Shown: positions 25,711 to 32,984, counted from the first letter of the stretch. The stretch: 64,000 nt of DNA from RGIG2945 sp045540355 (GCA_045540355.1 JAZQHB010000042.1:1-64000); one strand, 5' to 3'. The notes: generated by a model not told the origin, from the letters alone. Program-made: numbers and translations.

Positions 25711-26037
25711 ATGGACAGCGTTTACAGAGATTTATATAACACGGTTATAAACCGCAAGGAAAACCCGAAAGAGGGCTCATACACTTGCTACCTCTTTGAA
25801 AAGGGTCTTGATAAAATACTTAAAAAGTGCGGCGAAGAATGTTCCGAAACAATCATAGCTGCAAAGAATAACGACAATGCAGAAACTGTATACGAAATCA
25901 GCGATTTGCTTTATCACCTTATGGTGCTTATGGTAAACCAGGGCATAGAGCTTGACGAGGTCGAAGCGGAGCTTGCAAAAAGAAGCGAGAAAACCGGCAA
26001 CCTCAAACAATTCCACACAGTTGATAAAAATTCATAA
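25711..26037 (+). CDS. hisE: Phosphoribosyl-ATP pyrophosphatase
   Basis: The 108-residue MazG-like all-alpha enzyme hydrolyses PR-ATP to PR-AMP. Recognisable helices: KEGSYTCYLFEKGLDKILKK, GEECSETIIAAKNND and YEISDLLYHLMVLM with the acidic metal site. It is a separate gene from hisI, not the fused HisIE. It is the last gene of the his operon, followed by a strong terminator. Confidence 0.95.
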   Translation: MDSVYRDLYNTVINRKENPKEGSYTCYLFEKGLDKILKKCGEECSETIIAAKNNDNAETVYEISDLLYHLMVLMVNQGIELDEVEAELAKRSEKTGNLKQFHTVDKNS

Positions 26038-26044
26038 AATAAAC

Positions 26045-26080
26045 CCATACTTGAGTAAAATCAAGTATGGATTATTTTTT
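26045..26080. terminator. Terminator of the his operon, probably bidirectional
   Basis: Perfect 10-bp stem CCATACTTGA / TCAAGTATGG (26045-26054 and 26061-26070) followed by T's on the plus strand. On the minus strand it follows the small ORF ending at 26112 and is also followed by T-rich sequence, so it can end both transcripts. Confidence 0.85.
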
Positions 26081-26111
26081 AAAATACGAACAACCTATCT
26101 TTTGGTTAATA

Positions 26112-26201
26112 TTATAAAAAATATGGTGAAACTTCAAGACCAAGTAAAAACGCTAAAATAATTAGTGCAGCGATCAAAAGACAAACAGCAAGATTACGCA
26201 T
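26112..26201 (-). CDS. Candidate 29-residue hydrophobic membrane peptide
   Basis: On the minus strand a very strong site (TAAGGAGG) is followed 5 nt later by ATG and a 29-codon frame ending in TAA. The peptide is MRNLAVCLLIAALIILAFLL plus GLEVSPYFL: one positive N-terminal residue, then a single transmembrane helix. Support comes from the site, the uniform hydrophobicity and the convergent his terminator 30-70 bp downstream. Against it: small size, and a terminator-like hairpin just upstream of the ribosome-binding site. Size and shape resemble small membrane accessory peptides (KdpF-like) or type I toxins; I do not recognise the family. Function unknown. Confidence 0.45.
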   Translation of the reverse strand: MRNLAVCLLIAALIILAFLLGLEVSPYFL

Positions 26202-26224
26202 ACGCTCCTCCTTAAATTAAAAAA

Positions 26225-26256
26225 AGCACACTCACGAGGAGTGTGCCGAAAAAGTA
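26225..26256. repeat. Interspersed hairpin repeat (GCACACTC / GAGTGTGC), copy 2
   Basis: GCACACTC-N4-GGAGTGTGC then CGAAAAAGT, matching the block at 6693-6722. On the minus strand it is followed by seven T's and then the ribosome-binding site of the 29-codon ORF, so transcripts from upstream would meet a terminator-like hairpin first. Confidence 0.65.
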
Positions 26257-26272
26257 CTGTTCCCCGAAATAG

Positions 26273-26373
26273 TTGCTACACTAATTGTTGCTCTATGGCG
26301 GAACAAAGGGAAAGCACTTTTTTCAAAAAGTACCTTTCCACCAAAGGGCAACAATATTCAATTAGTGTAGCAA
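26273..26373. mobile_element. MITE-like 101-bp hairpin element
   Basis: Perfect 15-bp terminal inverted repeats, TTGCTACACTAATTG (26273-26287) and CAATTAGTGTAGCAA (26359-26373). The interior also pairs imperfectly (TTGTTGC / GGCAACAA; AAAGGGAAAG / CTTTCC-type arms; ACTTTTTT / AAAAAGT at the centre), so the whole element folds on itself. It has no coding capacity. No flanking target duplication was identified with certainty. It fits a non-autonomous miniature element; the parent transposase is not in the window. Confidence 0.6.
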
Positions 26374-26444
26374 GTAAATAATACCATAATATCAAATTAA
26401 AATCAAGAGAAATTTAAGACACCGGATACAACTGTTTGTTTGGT

Positions 26445-26473
26445 TTGACTTATTGCTTAAATATGTATATAAT
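26445..26473 (+). promoter_or_regulatory. Promoter of the MNT/HEPN pair
   Basis: TTGACT (26445-26450), 17-bp spacer, TATAAT (26468-26473), 31 bp before the start codon. Sequence between the MITE-like element and this promoter shows nothing else. Confidence 0.75.
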
Positions 26474-26504
26474 ATAAATAATAAAAGACGAACGGAGGGA
26501 TGGT

Positions 26505-26843
26505 ATGTGCACAAAAAATCAGTTAGATGAAATTTTGTTAAAGATTGCGACAGAATCTAAAGCAATATTTGGTGAAGCGTTAAATTCTGTTATTTTATTC
26601 GGATCTTATGCTCGAGGCGATTTTGATGAAGAATCAGATATTGATATTTTGATGCTTGTAGATTTGCCGTCTGATGTTCTTATGAATTATCGCGAAAGGA
26701 TAGATTCTCTTTGCGGAACACTTCTATTTGAATATGGTGTTGTAGTGTCAGCGATTGAAAAGGATATCGAAACATACAATCAGTACTCACAGATTTTGCC
26801 GTTTTACAAGAACATCGCAAGGGAAGGTGTTAAGATTGCTTAA
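26505..26843 (+). CDS. Minimal nucleotidyltransferase (MNT-domain) protein, putative antitoxin
   Basis: The 112-residue protein has the polymerase-beta-superfamily signature ILFGSYARGDFDEESDIDIL with the two catalytic Asp residues (near residues 45 and 47) and a later hydrophobic strand. In the HepT/MntA system such enzymes add AMP to the HEPN toxin and silence it. It is followed by and overlaps a HEPN gene by 8 nt, the standard order. GGAGGG precedes the ATG. Substrate specificity cannot be read from sequence; an intact GSxxRG-SDxD site implies activity. Confidence 0.9.
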   Translation: MCTKNQLDEILLKIATESKAIFGEALNSVILFGSYARGDFDEESDIDILMLVDLPSDVLMNYRERIDSLCGTLLFEYGVVVSAIEKDIETYNQYSQILPFYKNIAREGVKIA

Positions 26844-27234
26844 AGAAGAATTAACAAACCTTTCAAAAGCGAGAATTACCCACGCGGAAGATTGTTTGCG
26901 TGAAGCTAAACTGTTGCTTGGTGCAGAAGAATACAAAGGAGCGGCAAACAGAGCATACTATGCAGCGTTTCATTCCTTGCGTGCAGTTTTGATTCTGGAC
27001 GAATTTGATTCGAAAAAACATTCGGGAATTATTGCGAAGTTCAGAGAAATTTATTTAAAAACCGAATTGTTCAGTAAAGAAATTTCTGATTATATATCTT
27101 CTTTATTCCGAGTTCGTTCGGCAAGTGATTATGATGATTTTTATATAATCTCAAAAGACGAAGCAAAAGCTCAAGTAGACAAAGCAGAAGTTATTTTAGA
27201 ACAGATTACGCAATACCTTAATAAAAGAGTATAA
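26836..27234 (+). CDS. HEPN-domain protein, putative toxin RNase partner
   Basis: The 132-residue all-helical protein has the HEPN signature NRAYYAAFHSLRAVL (R-x6-H) around residues 37-51, and a C-terminal helical pair. I chose the TTG start at 26836 because GGGAAGG lies about 8 nt upstream and the protein then begins like other HEPN proteins (MLKEELTNLSKARITHAEDC). The in-frame GTG at 26827 sits inside that site. With the MNT protein it forms a two-gene module of toxin-antitoxin type. This PF05168-like subgroup is also common without demonstrated toxicity, so the TA role is inferred. Confidence 0.85.
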   Translation: MLKEELTNLSKARITHAEDCLREAKLLLGAEEYKGAANRAYYAAFHSLRAVLILDEFDSKKHSGIIAKFREIYLKTELFSKEISDYISSLFRVRSASDYDDFYIISKDEAKAQVDKAEVILEQITQYLNKRV

Positions 27235-27239
27235 TTTAT

Positions 27240-27275
27240 AAATGGCAGTATCAAGATTATTGATACTGCCATTTA
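27240..27275. terminator. Bidirectional terminator between the HEPN and lipoprotein genes
   Basis: Perfect 15-bp stem AAATGGCAGTATCAA / TTGATACTGCCATTT with a 5-nt loop between two convergent genes. Confidence 0.9.
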
Positions 27276-27284
27276 TAACTGTAT

Positions 27285-28217
27285 TTATTTAGAAAGTGTA
27301 GCGTTTACGATACCTACTTCTTCGTGCCATGTAGCTCCATTTTGCTCTGTGCTTACTTTAATTGTCAGAATTTTTCCGTTTTTTACACTAATGGAAAAAT
27401 CTATTTTTCCAGTAATTTTTGAAAAACCGGTTTTTGAATATTTTAATTCATCATCGACATAAATACCTATTGAAAAACTTCTACCGGGTTCTGTTTCCGG
27501 TGATGCTACGATAGAACCGGTAAATGTTTCGAATTGACCGTTTAAATTATGCATTGAATATGTAGATGAAAATGTGTCTTCGTAAAAATGCACACCGTTA
27601 TAAGTGTTCCCAAACGAATCAATAAAAGGTTTATTTTGATAGGTATAATTATTCTGATCGATTACAGTTAATTTATCAAGTCCTACAGGTAACAAATTGG
27701 GATCAGTTTTTCCGCAACGGGTGCATTTGTTGTTTTTGTAATTGTGACCTAAAGCACTGCCTGAAGTTGCACCGCAACGGTTACAGGTTTTAGGTGAGAA
27801 ACAGGTTGCGGCGGAATAGCTATGTCCTAATGCAGAGCCCGAAGTTGCACCACAGTAACACTTTTTCGGAGTTGTGCAATTTGCAGACGAAAAACTGTGA
27901 GAATGTTTTGTTTGATAGCTGTGAGTTGTTTGTCTGTTCGTTGTAGTTGATTTTTTGGTAGTTTGTTTTTGGTTATTGGGTTGTGTGTATTTGGTAGTGT
28001 TCTTTTGTTTTGTGGTGTTGTTATCGTTTTCGATTTTGTTTTCAACATCTACATTGTTATCAATATAGATGTCGGGAGTTGAGCCTGAATTTTGTGTGGT
28101 TTCAAGCTGGTTTTCACTTGTTGTATCCGTGGTTGTATCTTCGGGTGTTTGCGTGCAAGCACAGAAACAGCAAAGAATTGAAACGGATAATAAAATTGCG
28201 ATTGATTTTTTTAACAT
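27285..28217 (-). CDS. Secreted lipoprotein with Cys-pair repeats and NPCBM-like C-terminus
   Basis: The 310-residue product has a signal sequence ending in a Cys-rich lipobox region (SILCCFCAC, lipid Cys near residue 21). A long low-complexity Thr/Asn/Gln/Lys linker follows (about 25-105), then three CxxCGATSGSALGH-type Cys-pair repeats (about 107-170). The C-terminal 125-residue beta domain (SFGNTYNGVHFYED, GSIVASPETEPGRSFSIGIY) resembles NPCBM/NEW2 carbohydrate-binding modules. It is likely a surface binding protein; NPCBM assignment is by pattern. AGGAGG precedes the ATG. It is divergent from an XRE regulator, with twin operators between them. Confidence 0.78.
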   Translation of the reverse strand: MLKKSIAILLSVSILCCFCACTQTPEDTTTDTTSENQLETTQNSGSTPDIYIDNNVDVENKIENDNNTTKQKNTTKYTQPNNQKQTTKKSTTTNRQTTHSYQTKHSHSFSSANCTTPKKCYCGATSGSALGHSYSAATCFSPKTCNRCGATSGSALGHNYKNNKCTRCGKTDPNLLPVGLDKLTVIDQNNYTYQNKPFIDSFGNTYNGVHFYEDTFSSTYSMHNLNGQFETFTGSIVASPETEPGRSFSIGIYVDDELKYSKTGFSKITGKIDFSISVKNGKILTIKVSTEQNGATWHEEVGIVNATLSK

Positions 28218-28233
28218 AATTTTTCCTCCTTAT

Positions 28234-28305
28234 TGACATTTAGTGAATGTCATATTTTAAGTTAGTATAACATATAATTTCATTATTGACAAGCACTAAA
28301 TGTCA
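28234..28305 (-). promoter_or_regulatory. Lipoprotein promoter with twin TGACA-N9-TGTCA operators
   Basis: Minus-strand promoter TTGTCA (28287-28292), 17-bp spacer, TATACT (28264-28269). Two 19-bp sites share TGACA-N9-TGTCA: site A at 28234-28252 and site B at 28287-28305. Both contain the word TGACATTTAGTG, in opposite orientations. Site B covers the -35 box. Repression by the adjacent XRE protein is the simplest model. Confidence 0.7.
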
Positions 28306-28322
28306 AAAAGTGTGGTTATTTT

Positions 28323-28565
28323 ATGTTTATTAACAAAACAAGTGACGGATTGAATAACATTTGTGGGAAAAATATCGCAAAATTTCGAATTGATTTAAAG
28401 ATTTCGCAAAGAGAGCTTGCTGACAGAATGCAGTTGGTTGGTATTGATATAGATAAGAATGCCATACAACGAATTGAATGTGGAAAACGGTTTGTTACGG
28501 ATATTGAAATAATCGCCTTTGCAAAAGTTTTTGATATAAGATTTGATGAATTGTTGAGTATATGA
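28323..28565 (+). CDS. XRE-family HTH regulator
   Basis: The 80-residue single-domain Cro/CI-type protein has the HTH KISQRELADRMQLVGIDIDK, then IQRIECGKRFVTDIEII and FDELLSI. The ATG follows a weak ribosome-binding region (GTGTGG), suggesting low expression, which suits an autoregulated repressor. It is divergent from the lipoprotein gene, and the twin 19-bp operators lie between the two. Confidence 0.9.
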   Translation: MFINKTSDGLNNICGKNIAKFRIDLKISQRELADRMQLVGIDIDKNAIQRIECGKRFVTDIEIIAFAKVFDIRFDELLSI

Positions 28566-28568
28566 GAA

Positions 28569-28604
28569 AACCACCGCAACGAGTTATCGTGGCGGTGGTT
28601 AGTG
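28569..28604 (+). terminator. Terminator of the XRE gene
   Basis: Stem AACCACCGCAACGA / TCGTGGCGGTGGTT with a 4-nt loop and one mismatch, followed by a short T run. Confidence 0.8.
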
Positions 28605-28692
28605 TTTAACACAATGTTACTATTCTACGATATTAAGTTTTTTGTGTGCAGATGCACACAAGCGATATATTGCTTCGCGATATGATAAAAAC
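28605..28692. other. Intergenic palindromes between XRE and the repeat copy
   Basis: Two small palindromes: TGTGTGCAGATGCACACA (about 28640-28657) and GCGATATATTGCTTCGCGATAT (about 28661-28683). No gene. They may be part of a larger composite repeat with the heptamer element that follows. Confidence 0.4.
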
Positions 28693-28747
28693 GGGTGTGG
28701 GTGAAACCCACCCGACATTCTGCACTCTGCATTCTGCATTTTGCATT
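28693..28747 (-). repeat. Heptamer-plus-hairpin interspersed repeat, copy 4
   Basis: On the minus strand: ATGCAAA, ATGCAGA, ATGCAGA, GTGCAGA, ATG then TCGGGTGGGTTTCACCCACACCCG. Confidence 0.85.
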
Positions 28748-28750
28748 AAA

Positions 28751-28777
28751 AAAAGGCTGTTTCAAACAGCCTTTTTG
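28751..28777 (-). terminator. Terminator of proS
   Basis: Stem AAAAGGCTGTTT / AAACAGCCTTTT, followed by T's on the minus strand, 4 bp after the proS stop. Confidence 0.85.
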
Positions 28778-28780
28778 TCT

Positions 28781-30220
28781 TTAATAAGCTTTGCCCCACA
28801 TAACCATGTGTTTTGCTTTTTTACCGCAGCAAACACAAGTATCGGAGATTTCTTCCTGGTCAAAGGGGATACAACGAGAGCCGACGCCTGTTGCTTCCTT
28901 AACCTTATCTTCACATTCCTCGTCGCCGCACCACATAGCCTTAACGAAGCCGTCACCCTTTTCTTCAAGAGCAGAGATGATTTCTTCGATAGTCTTGCAA
29001 GCGTAGGTTTTGTTTTCTCTGTTTTCCAATGCTCTCTGATAAAGTCCGTCGTGAACTTCCTTGAGCTTCTGCGGAATAACTGTTTCGAGCTCATCAAGAC
29101 TTACAACTGTCTTTTCTCTTGAATGTCTTGTAACGATTACGCACTGATTATTTTCGATATCTCTGGGTCCGATTTCAAGACGAAGCGGAACACCCTTCAT
29201 TTCATATTCTGCGAATTTCCAGCCTGCTGACTGGTCTGAATCGTCAAGCTTTACTCTGCAAACTGATTTGAGTCTGCTTTGCAGCTCACGAGCCTTATCG
29301 AGGACGCCTTCCTTATGCTGTGCGATAGGAAGGATAACCAACTGAATCGGAGCAACTGCAGGGGGAAGAACAAGTCCGTTGTCATCACCGTGTGACATGA
29401 TGATAGCACCGATAAGTCTTGTTGTGACGCCCCATGATGTCTGGAAGGGGTGAACAAGCTTGTTTTCCTTATTTGTATACTGAATATCAAATGCCTTTGC
29501 AAAGCCGTCACCGAAGTAATGAGAAGTACCTGCCTGTAATGCCTTACCGTCGTGCATAAGAGCCTCAATAGCGTATGTAGCCTCTGCACCGGCAAACTTA
29601 TCGGAATCGGTCTTCCTGCCCTTTACAACGGGCATAGCGAGTGATTCCTCGCAGAACTTTGCATAGATATTAAGCATGCGTTCTGTTTCTTCGATAGCTT
29701 CTTCCGCAGTAGCGTGGATTGTATGACCCTCCTGCCAAAGGAATTCTCTTGAACGCAAGAACGGACGCGTAGTCTTTTCCCAACGGACAACATTTACCCA
29801 CTGATTGTAAAGCTTGGGTAAATCTCTGTGTGACTGTATTATCTTTGAATAGTGCTCACAGAAAAGTGTTTCAGATGTGGGACGGACACAAAGTCTGTCT
29901 TCCAACTTATCACTTCCGCCGTGAGTAACCCATGCAACCTCAGGTGCAAAACCTTCAACATGATCTTTTTCTTTCTGAAGAAGACTTTCGGGGATAAACA
30001 AAGGCATGCATACATTTTCATGACCTGTTTCCTTGAACATACCGTCAAGTATTCTCTGAATGTTTTCCCAAATTGCATAGCCGTAGGGTCTGATTACCAT
30101 ACAACCTTTAATTGATGTGTATTCAATTAACTCGGCTTTTGTGACAACATCAGTATACCACTTGGCAAAATCCTGCTCCATTGAGGTGATGTCGTCAACC
30201 ATCTTTTTTTGACCGCTCAT
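28781..30220 (-). CDS. proS: Prolyl-tRNA synthetase, archaeal/eukaryote-like short type
   Basis: The 479-residue class II synthetase charges tRNA-Pro. It lacks the editing insertion of long bacterial ProRS and has the C-terminal zinc-binding extension (CGDEECEDKVKE, then CVCCGKKAKHMVMWG), which marks the type 3 enzyme. Class II motifs: VIRPYGYAIWENIQ, RPTSETLFCEHY, FLRSREFLWQEGHT, and a final WGVTTRLIGAIIMSHGDDNG. AGAGGAAG precedes the ATG. No T-box leader is present. acpP lies 19 bp upstream on the same strand, so they are probably co-transcribed. Confidence 0.95.
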   Translation of the reverse strand: MSGQKKMVDDITSMEQDFAKWYTDVVTKAELIEYTSIKGCMVIRPYGYAIWENIQRILDGMFKETGHENVCMPLFIPESLLQKEKDHVEGFAPEVAWVTHGGSDKLEDRLCVRPTSETLFCEHYSKIIQSHRDLPKLYNQWVNVVRWEKTTRPFLRSREFLWQEGHTIHATAEEAIEETERMLNIYAKFCEESLAMPVVKGRKTDSDKFAGAEATYAIEALMHDGKALQAGTSHYFGDGFAKAFDIQYTNKENKLVHPFQTSWGVTTRLIGAIIMSHGDDNGLVLPPAVAPIQLVILPIAQHKEGVLDKARELQSRLKSVCRVKLDDSDQSAGWKFAEYEMKGVPLRLEIGPRDIENNQCVIVTRHSREKTVVSLDELETVIPQKLKEVHDGLYQRALENRENKTYACKTIEEIISALEEKGDGFVKAMWCGDEECEDKVKEATGVGSRCIPFDQEEISDTCVCCGKKAKHMVMWGKAY

Positions 30221-30239
30221 TTGAATCTTCCTCTTTCGA

Positions 30240-30464
30240 TTATTTATTGCTTTCTATAAATTTAACGAGATCATCAACACAAGCTAATGAGTCGATAGCC
30301 TCATCGGGAACTTCCACTCCGAAAGTGTCTTCGATGGACATAACAAGGTCGATGAGATCGAGGCTGTCTGCACCGAGATCGTCGATAGTTGTATCGGGAG
30401 TTACATCATCCTCGTTTGCTTCAAATTGTTCACAAATAATTGTACGAAGTTTTTCAAATACCAT
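30240..30464 (-). CDS. acpP: Acyl carrier protein
   Basis: The 74-residue acidic helical protein carries growing fatty acyl chains on 4'-phosphopantetheine. The attachment Ser is in GADSLDLIDLVM (near residue 34-36). Length and charge are normal. It lies alone, away from fab genes, upstream of proS. A strong promoter lies about 55 bp before the start. Confidence 0.93.
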   Translation of the reverse strand: MVFEKLRTIICEQFEANEDDVTPDTTIDDLGADSLDLIDLVMSIEDTFGVEVPDEAIDSLACVDDLVKFIESNK

Positions 30465-30517
30465 AATAGATTTATCTCCTTATTACATATTAAATATAAA
30501 TTAAAGTACTAACAATA

Positions 30518-30546
30518 ATTTTATTGATACAGATATATTTTGTCAA
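30518..30546 (-). promoter_or_regulatory. Promoter of acpP-proS
   Basis: Minus strand: TTGACA (30541-30546), 17-bp spacer, TAAAAT (30518-30523). Confidence 0.75.
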
Positions 30547-31050
30547 GATGTTATAGAAAATATCTGCAAAATTTTTATAAAGAAATATTTTTTTAAAATA
30601 TGTTTCAAACAGCTGTTTTGCAAGATTTTGATGAACAACTTGCAAAAACACTATTGAGTAAATTGCGTTTATTGCTAAAAAATATATTATTACTCCCAAA
30701 AAACGCGAAATAAGTCTGTGAAGTTTTCAACTTTGCAGAATGTTGAAAACTATGTTCAAAATGTCAATAACATTGAGAAATCAAGCTGAAATTGAGTAAA
30801 GGAATTAACTTTACCCCAAAAATTCTGTAGTTTGATGTCAAATTCGGTAGAAAAATGACCGGATTGTTCAAAACTTAACAATTGCAAGTAAGAATGAAAA
30901 TATTGCCAAAAGGCAGTTTTTAATGATTTTTAAGAAAAATAAAAATGAATTTATAACTTTGTGGAATTGCACAATAAGGTTCAAAAATTTTGGTGATTTT
31001 TCTAACGAAAAAAAGCTTGACAAGAAAGTAAACAGCGATTTAAAGACAAG
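30547..31050. other. 500-bp AT-rich gene-free region with two perfect hairpins
   Basis: No credible ORF. It holds two perfect inverted repeats: TTTTGCAAG / CTTGCAAAA (30616-30624 and 30639-30647) and AGTTTTCAAC / GTTGAAAACT (30722-30731 and 30742-30751). A small TGCC-AAAA-GGCA hairpin followed by T's is near 30902-30920. A non-coding RNA or decayed DNA are both possible. Confidence 0.4.
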
Positions 31051-31051
31051 A

Positions 31052-31088
31052 AAAGACCTGCATTTGATATTATCTTATGCAGGTCTTT
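31052..31088 (-). terminator. Terminator of pckA
   Basis: Stem AAAGACCTGCAT / ATGCAGGTCTTT with a 13-nt loop, then T-rich on the minus strand, 16 bp after the stop. Confidence 0.88.
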
Positions 31089-31104
31089 ATAAATTGAATA
31101 GTGA

Positions 31105-32886
31105 TTATTTAAGATTGCTCTTGAGGTTTTCGAGCTCAGCCTTTAATTCAGCGGGAAGCTTGTCACCAAACTTAGCATAGAATTCAGCGATGCCTTCAGC
31201 TTCGTCAGCCCACAATGCTTTATCAACATCAAGAATCTGTTTGAGTGAATCGAGAGTAACTTCGTCTTCAAGACCTGCGATATTGATGTCTTCGGGATTG
31301 GGGATATAACCGATAGCTGTGTCGTTTGCATCAACTTCGCCTTCGCAACGCTTGATAATCCATTCGAGAACACGAAGATTATCACCGAAGCCGGGCCACA
31401 TGAAGTTGCCTTCATCGTCTTTTCTGAACCAGTTAACATTGAAAATCTTGGGAGCCTTATCGCTGTCGAGAGTAGCACCGATATCAATCCAATGCTGCCA
31501 GTAGTCAGCCATATCATAACCGCAGAACGGAAGCATAGCCATGGGGTCACGACGGACAACACCAACTGCACCTGCTGCTGCAGCTGTTGTCTCGGAAGCC
31601 ATGATTGAGCCTACGAATACACCGTGATTCCAATCTCTTGACTGATAAACGAGGGGAGCGAGTTTTGCACGACGGCCGCCGAATACGATAGCAGAAATCG
31701 GAACACCTGCGGGATTTTCAAATTCAGGGCTGATGCAGGGGCAGTTTACAGCGGGAGCTGTGAAACGGGAATTGGGATGAGCACCCTTTTCTTCGCTTTC
31801 CTGACCGTTCCAGGGATTGCCCTTCCAGTCAACTGCGTTTGCGGGAGGATTCTTGTCAAGACCTTCCCACCAGACTGTGTTATCATCAAGATTATGAGCG
31901 ACATTTGTGAAGATTGTGCCCTTTAAAGTTGCTGCCAAAGCATTGGGGTTTGATTTGTTATTTGTTCCGGGAGCAACGCCGAAGAAGCCGTTTTCGGGGT
32001 TGATAGCATAAAGTCTGCCGTCTTCACCTTTTCTGATCCAGGAAATATCGTCACCTACGCACCATACCTTATAACCCTTTTCACGATAAATCTCGGGGGG
32101 AATAAGCATAGCAAGGTTTGTTTTACCGCAAGCTGAGGGGAATGCTGCACAGATATATTTAACTTCGCCCTGGGGATTTTCGATACCGAGGATAAGCATG
32201 TGTTCAGCCATCCAGCCTTCGTTTTTACCCTGATTTGAAGCGATTCTCAAAGCAAAGCACTTCTTACCTAAAAGAACATTTCCGCCATAACCTGAGTTAA
32301 CGGAGATGATTGTATTGTCGTGGGGGAAATGGCAAATATAACGCTTTTCTTCATCAATTTCACAACGGCAATGAAGACCTCTTACCCAGTCATCGGAATC
32401 GCCGAGGAAATCAAGAACATCTTTACCAACTCTTGTCATGATAACCATGTTCAATACAACATAGATTGAGTCTGTAAGCTCGATACCTACTTTAGAGAAT
32501 TTTGAGCCGACAGGACCCATTGAATAGGGGATAACATACATTGTACGACCCTTGTAGCTGTCTTTTGCAATTGAATAAAGAAGCTCATAAGCCTCTGAAT
32601 CTTTCATCCAGTTGTTTGTGGGACCAACCTCTTCCTTTTCGGGAGTACAGATAAAGGTACGACCCTCAACTCTTGCAACATCGTTAACTGCTGTACGGTG
32701 AAGATAGCAATCGGGGAGCTTTTCCTGATTGAGTTTAATCATTTCACCTGTTGAGCAAGCTTCTGCACGGAGAGCTTCGATTTGTTCTTCTGAACCGTCA
32801 ATCCATACGATTTTGTCGGGATTAACGAGCTTTGTCTTTTCTTCTATCCAAGAAAGTACGCTCTTGTTATTAGTAAATTCTGCCAT
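31105..32886 (-). CDS. pckG: Phosphoenolpyruvate carboxykinase (GTP)
   Basis: The 593-residue enzyme interconverts oxaloacetate and PEP with GTP. The GTP-type family is clear: nucleotide loop FPSACGKTNLAML, RKGEDGRLYAINPENGFFGV, FTNVAH, and the long C-terminal NVNWFRKDDEGNFMWPGFG. It is not the ATP-type enzyme common in other bacteria. In anaerobic gut Clostridia it usually runs toward oxaloacetate (CO2 fixation, GTP gain); direction here is inference. AAGGAG precedes the ATG. It is a single-gene unit with its own promoter and terminator. Confidence 0.96.
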   Translation of the reverse strand: MAEFTNNKSVLSWIEEKTKLVNPDKIVWIDGSEEQIEALRAEACSTGEMIKLNQEKLPDCYLHRTAVNDVARVEGRTFICTPEKEEVGPTNNWMKDSEAYELLYSIAKDSYKGRTMYVIPYSMGPVGSKFSKVGIELTDSIYVVLNMVIMTRVGKDVLDFLGDSDDWVRGLHCRCEIDEEKRYICHFPHDNTIISVNSGYGGNVLLGKKCFALRIASNQGKNEGWMAEHMLILGIENPQGEVKYICAAFPSACGKTNLAMLIPPEIYREKGYKVWCVGDDISWIRKGEDGRLYAINPENGFFGVAPGTNNKSNPNALAATLKGTIFTNVAHNLDDNTVWWEGLDKNPPANAVDWKGNPWNGQESEEKGAHPNSRFTAPAVNCPCISPEFENPAGVPISAIVFGGRRAKLAPLVYQSRDWNHGVFVGSIMASETTAAAAGAVGVVRRDPMAMLPFCGYDMADYWQHWIDIGATLDSDKAPKIFNVNWFRKDDEGNFMWPGFGDNLRVLEWIIKRCEGEVDANDTAIGYIPNPEDINIAGLEDEVTLDSLKQILDVDKALWADEAEGIAEFYAKFGDKLPAELKAELENLKSNLK

Positions 32887-32914
32887 TTAATTTATCTCCT
32901 TTCAAATTAAAAAC

Positions 32915-32943
32915 ATTATACTATTAAGCCGATTTTGTTTCAA
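32915..32943 (-). promoter_or_regulatory. Promoter of pckG
   Basis: Minus strand: TTGAAA (32938-32943), 17-bp spacer, TATAAT (32915-32920). Confidence 0.7.
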
Positions 32944-32984
32944 CGGCTAAATTGTTAAATTTTTAGCAATTTTATGTGAAAAAT

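Noticed and set aside
28646..29122. 158-codon plus-strand frame overlapping proS
   Set aside because: It runs through the repeat copy, the proS terminator and the antisense of proS; proS is unmistakable on the other strand.
30465..30546. T-box leader searched before proS/acpP, hisZ and thrC
   Set aside because: No AGGGTGGNACCGCG-type T-box sequence was found at any of these aminoacyl-tRNA or amino-acid genes.
30490..30699. 69-codon hydrophobic minus-strand frame upstream of acpP
   Set aside because: It covers the acpP promoter, has no ribosome-binding site, and the Ile/Phe/Tyr content simply follows from AT-rich DNA.
30923..31180. 85-codon plus-strand frame near the pckG 3' end
   Set aside because: No ribosome-binding site, crosses the pckG terminator and the antisense of pckG, and the composition is that of random AT-rich DNA.
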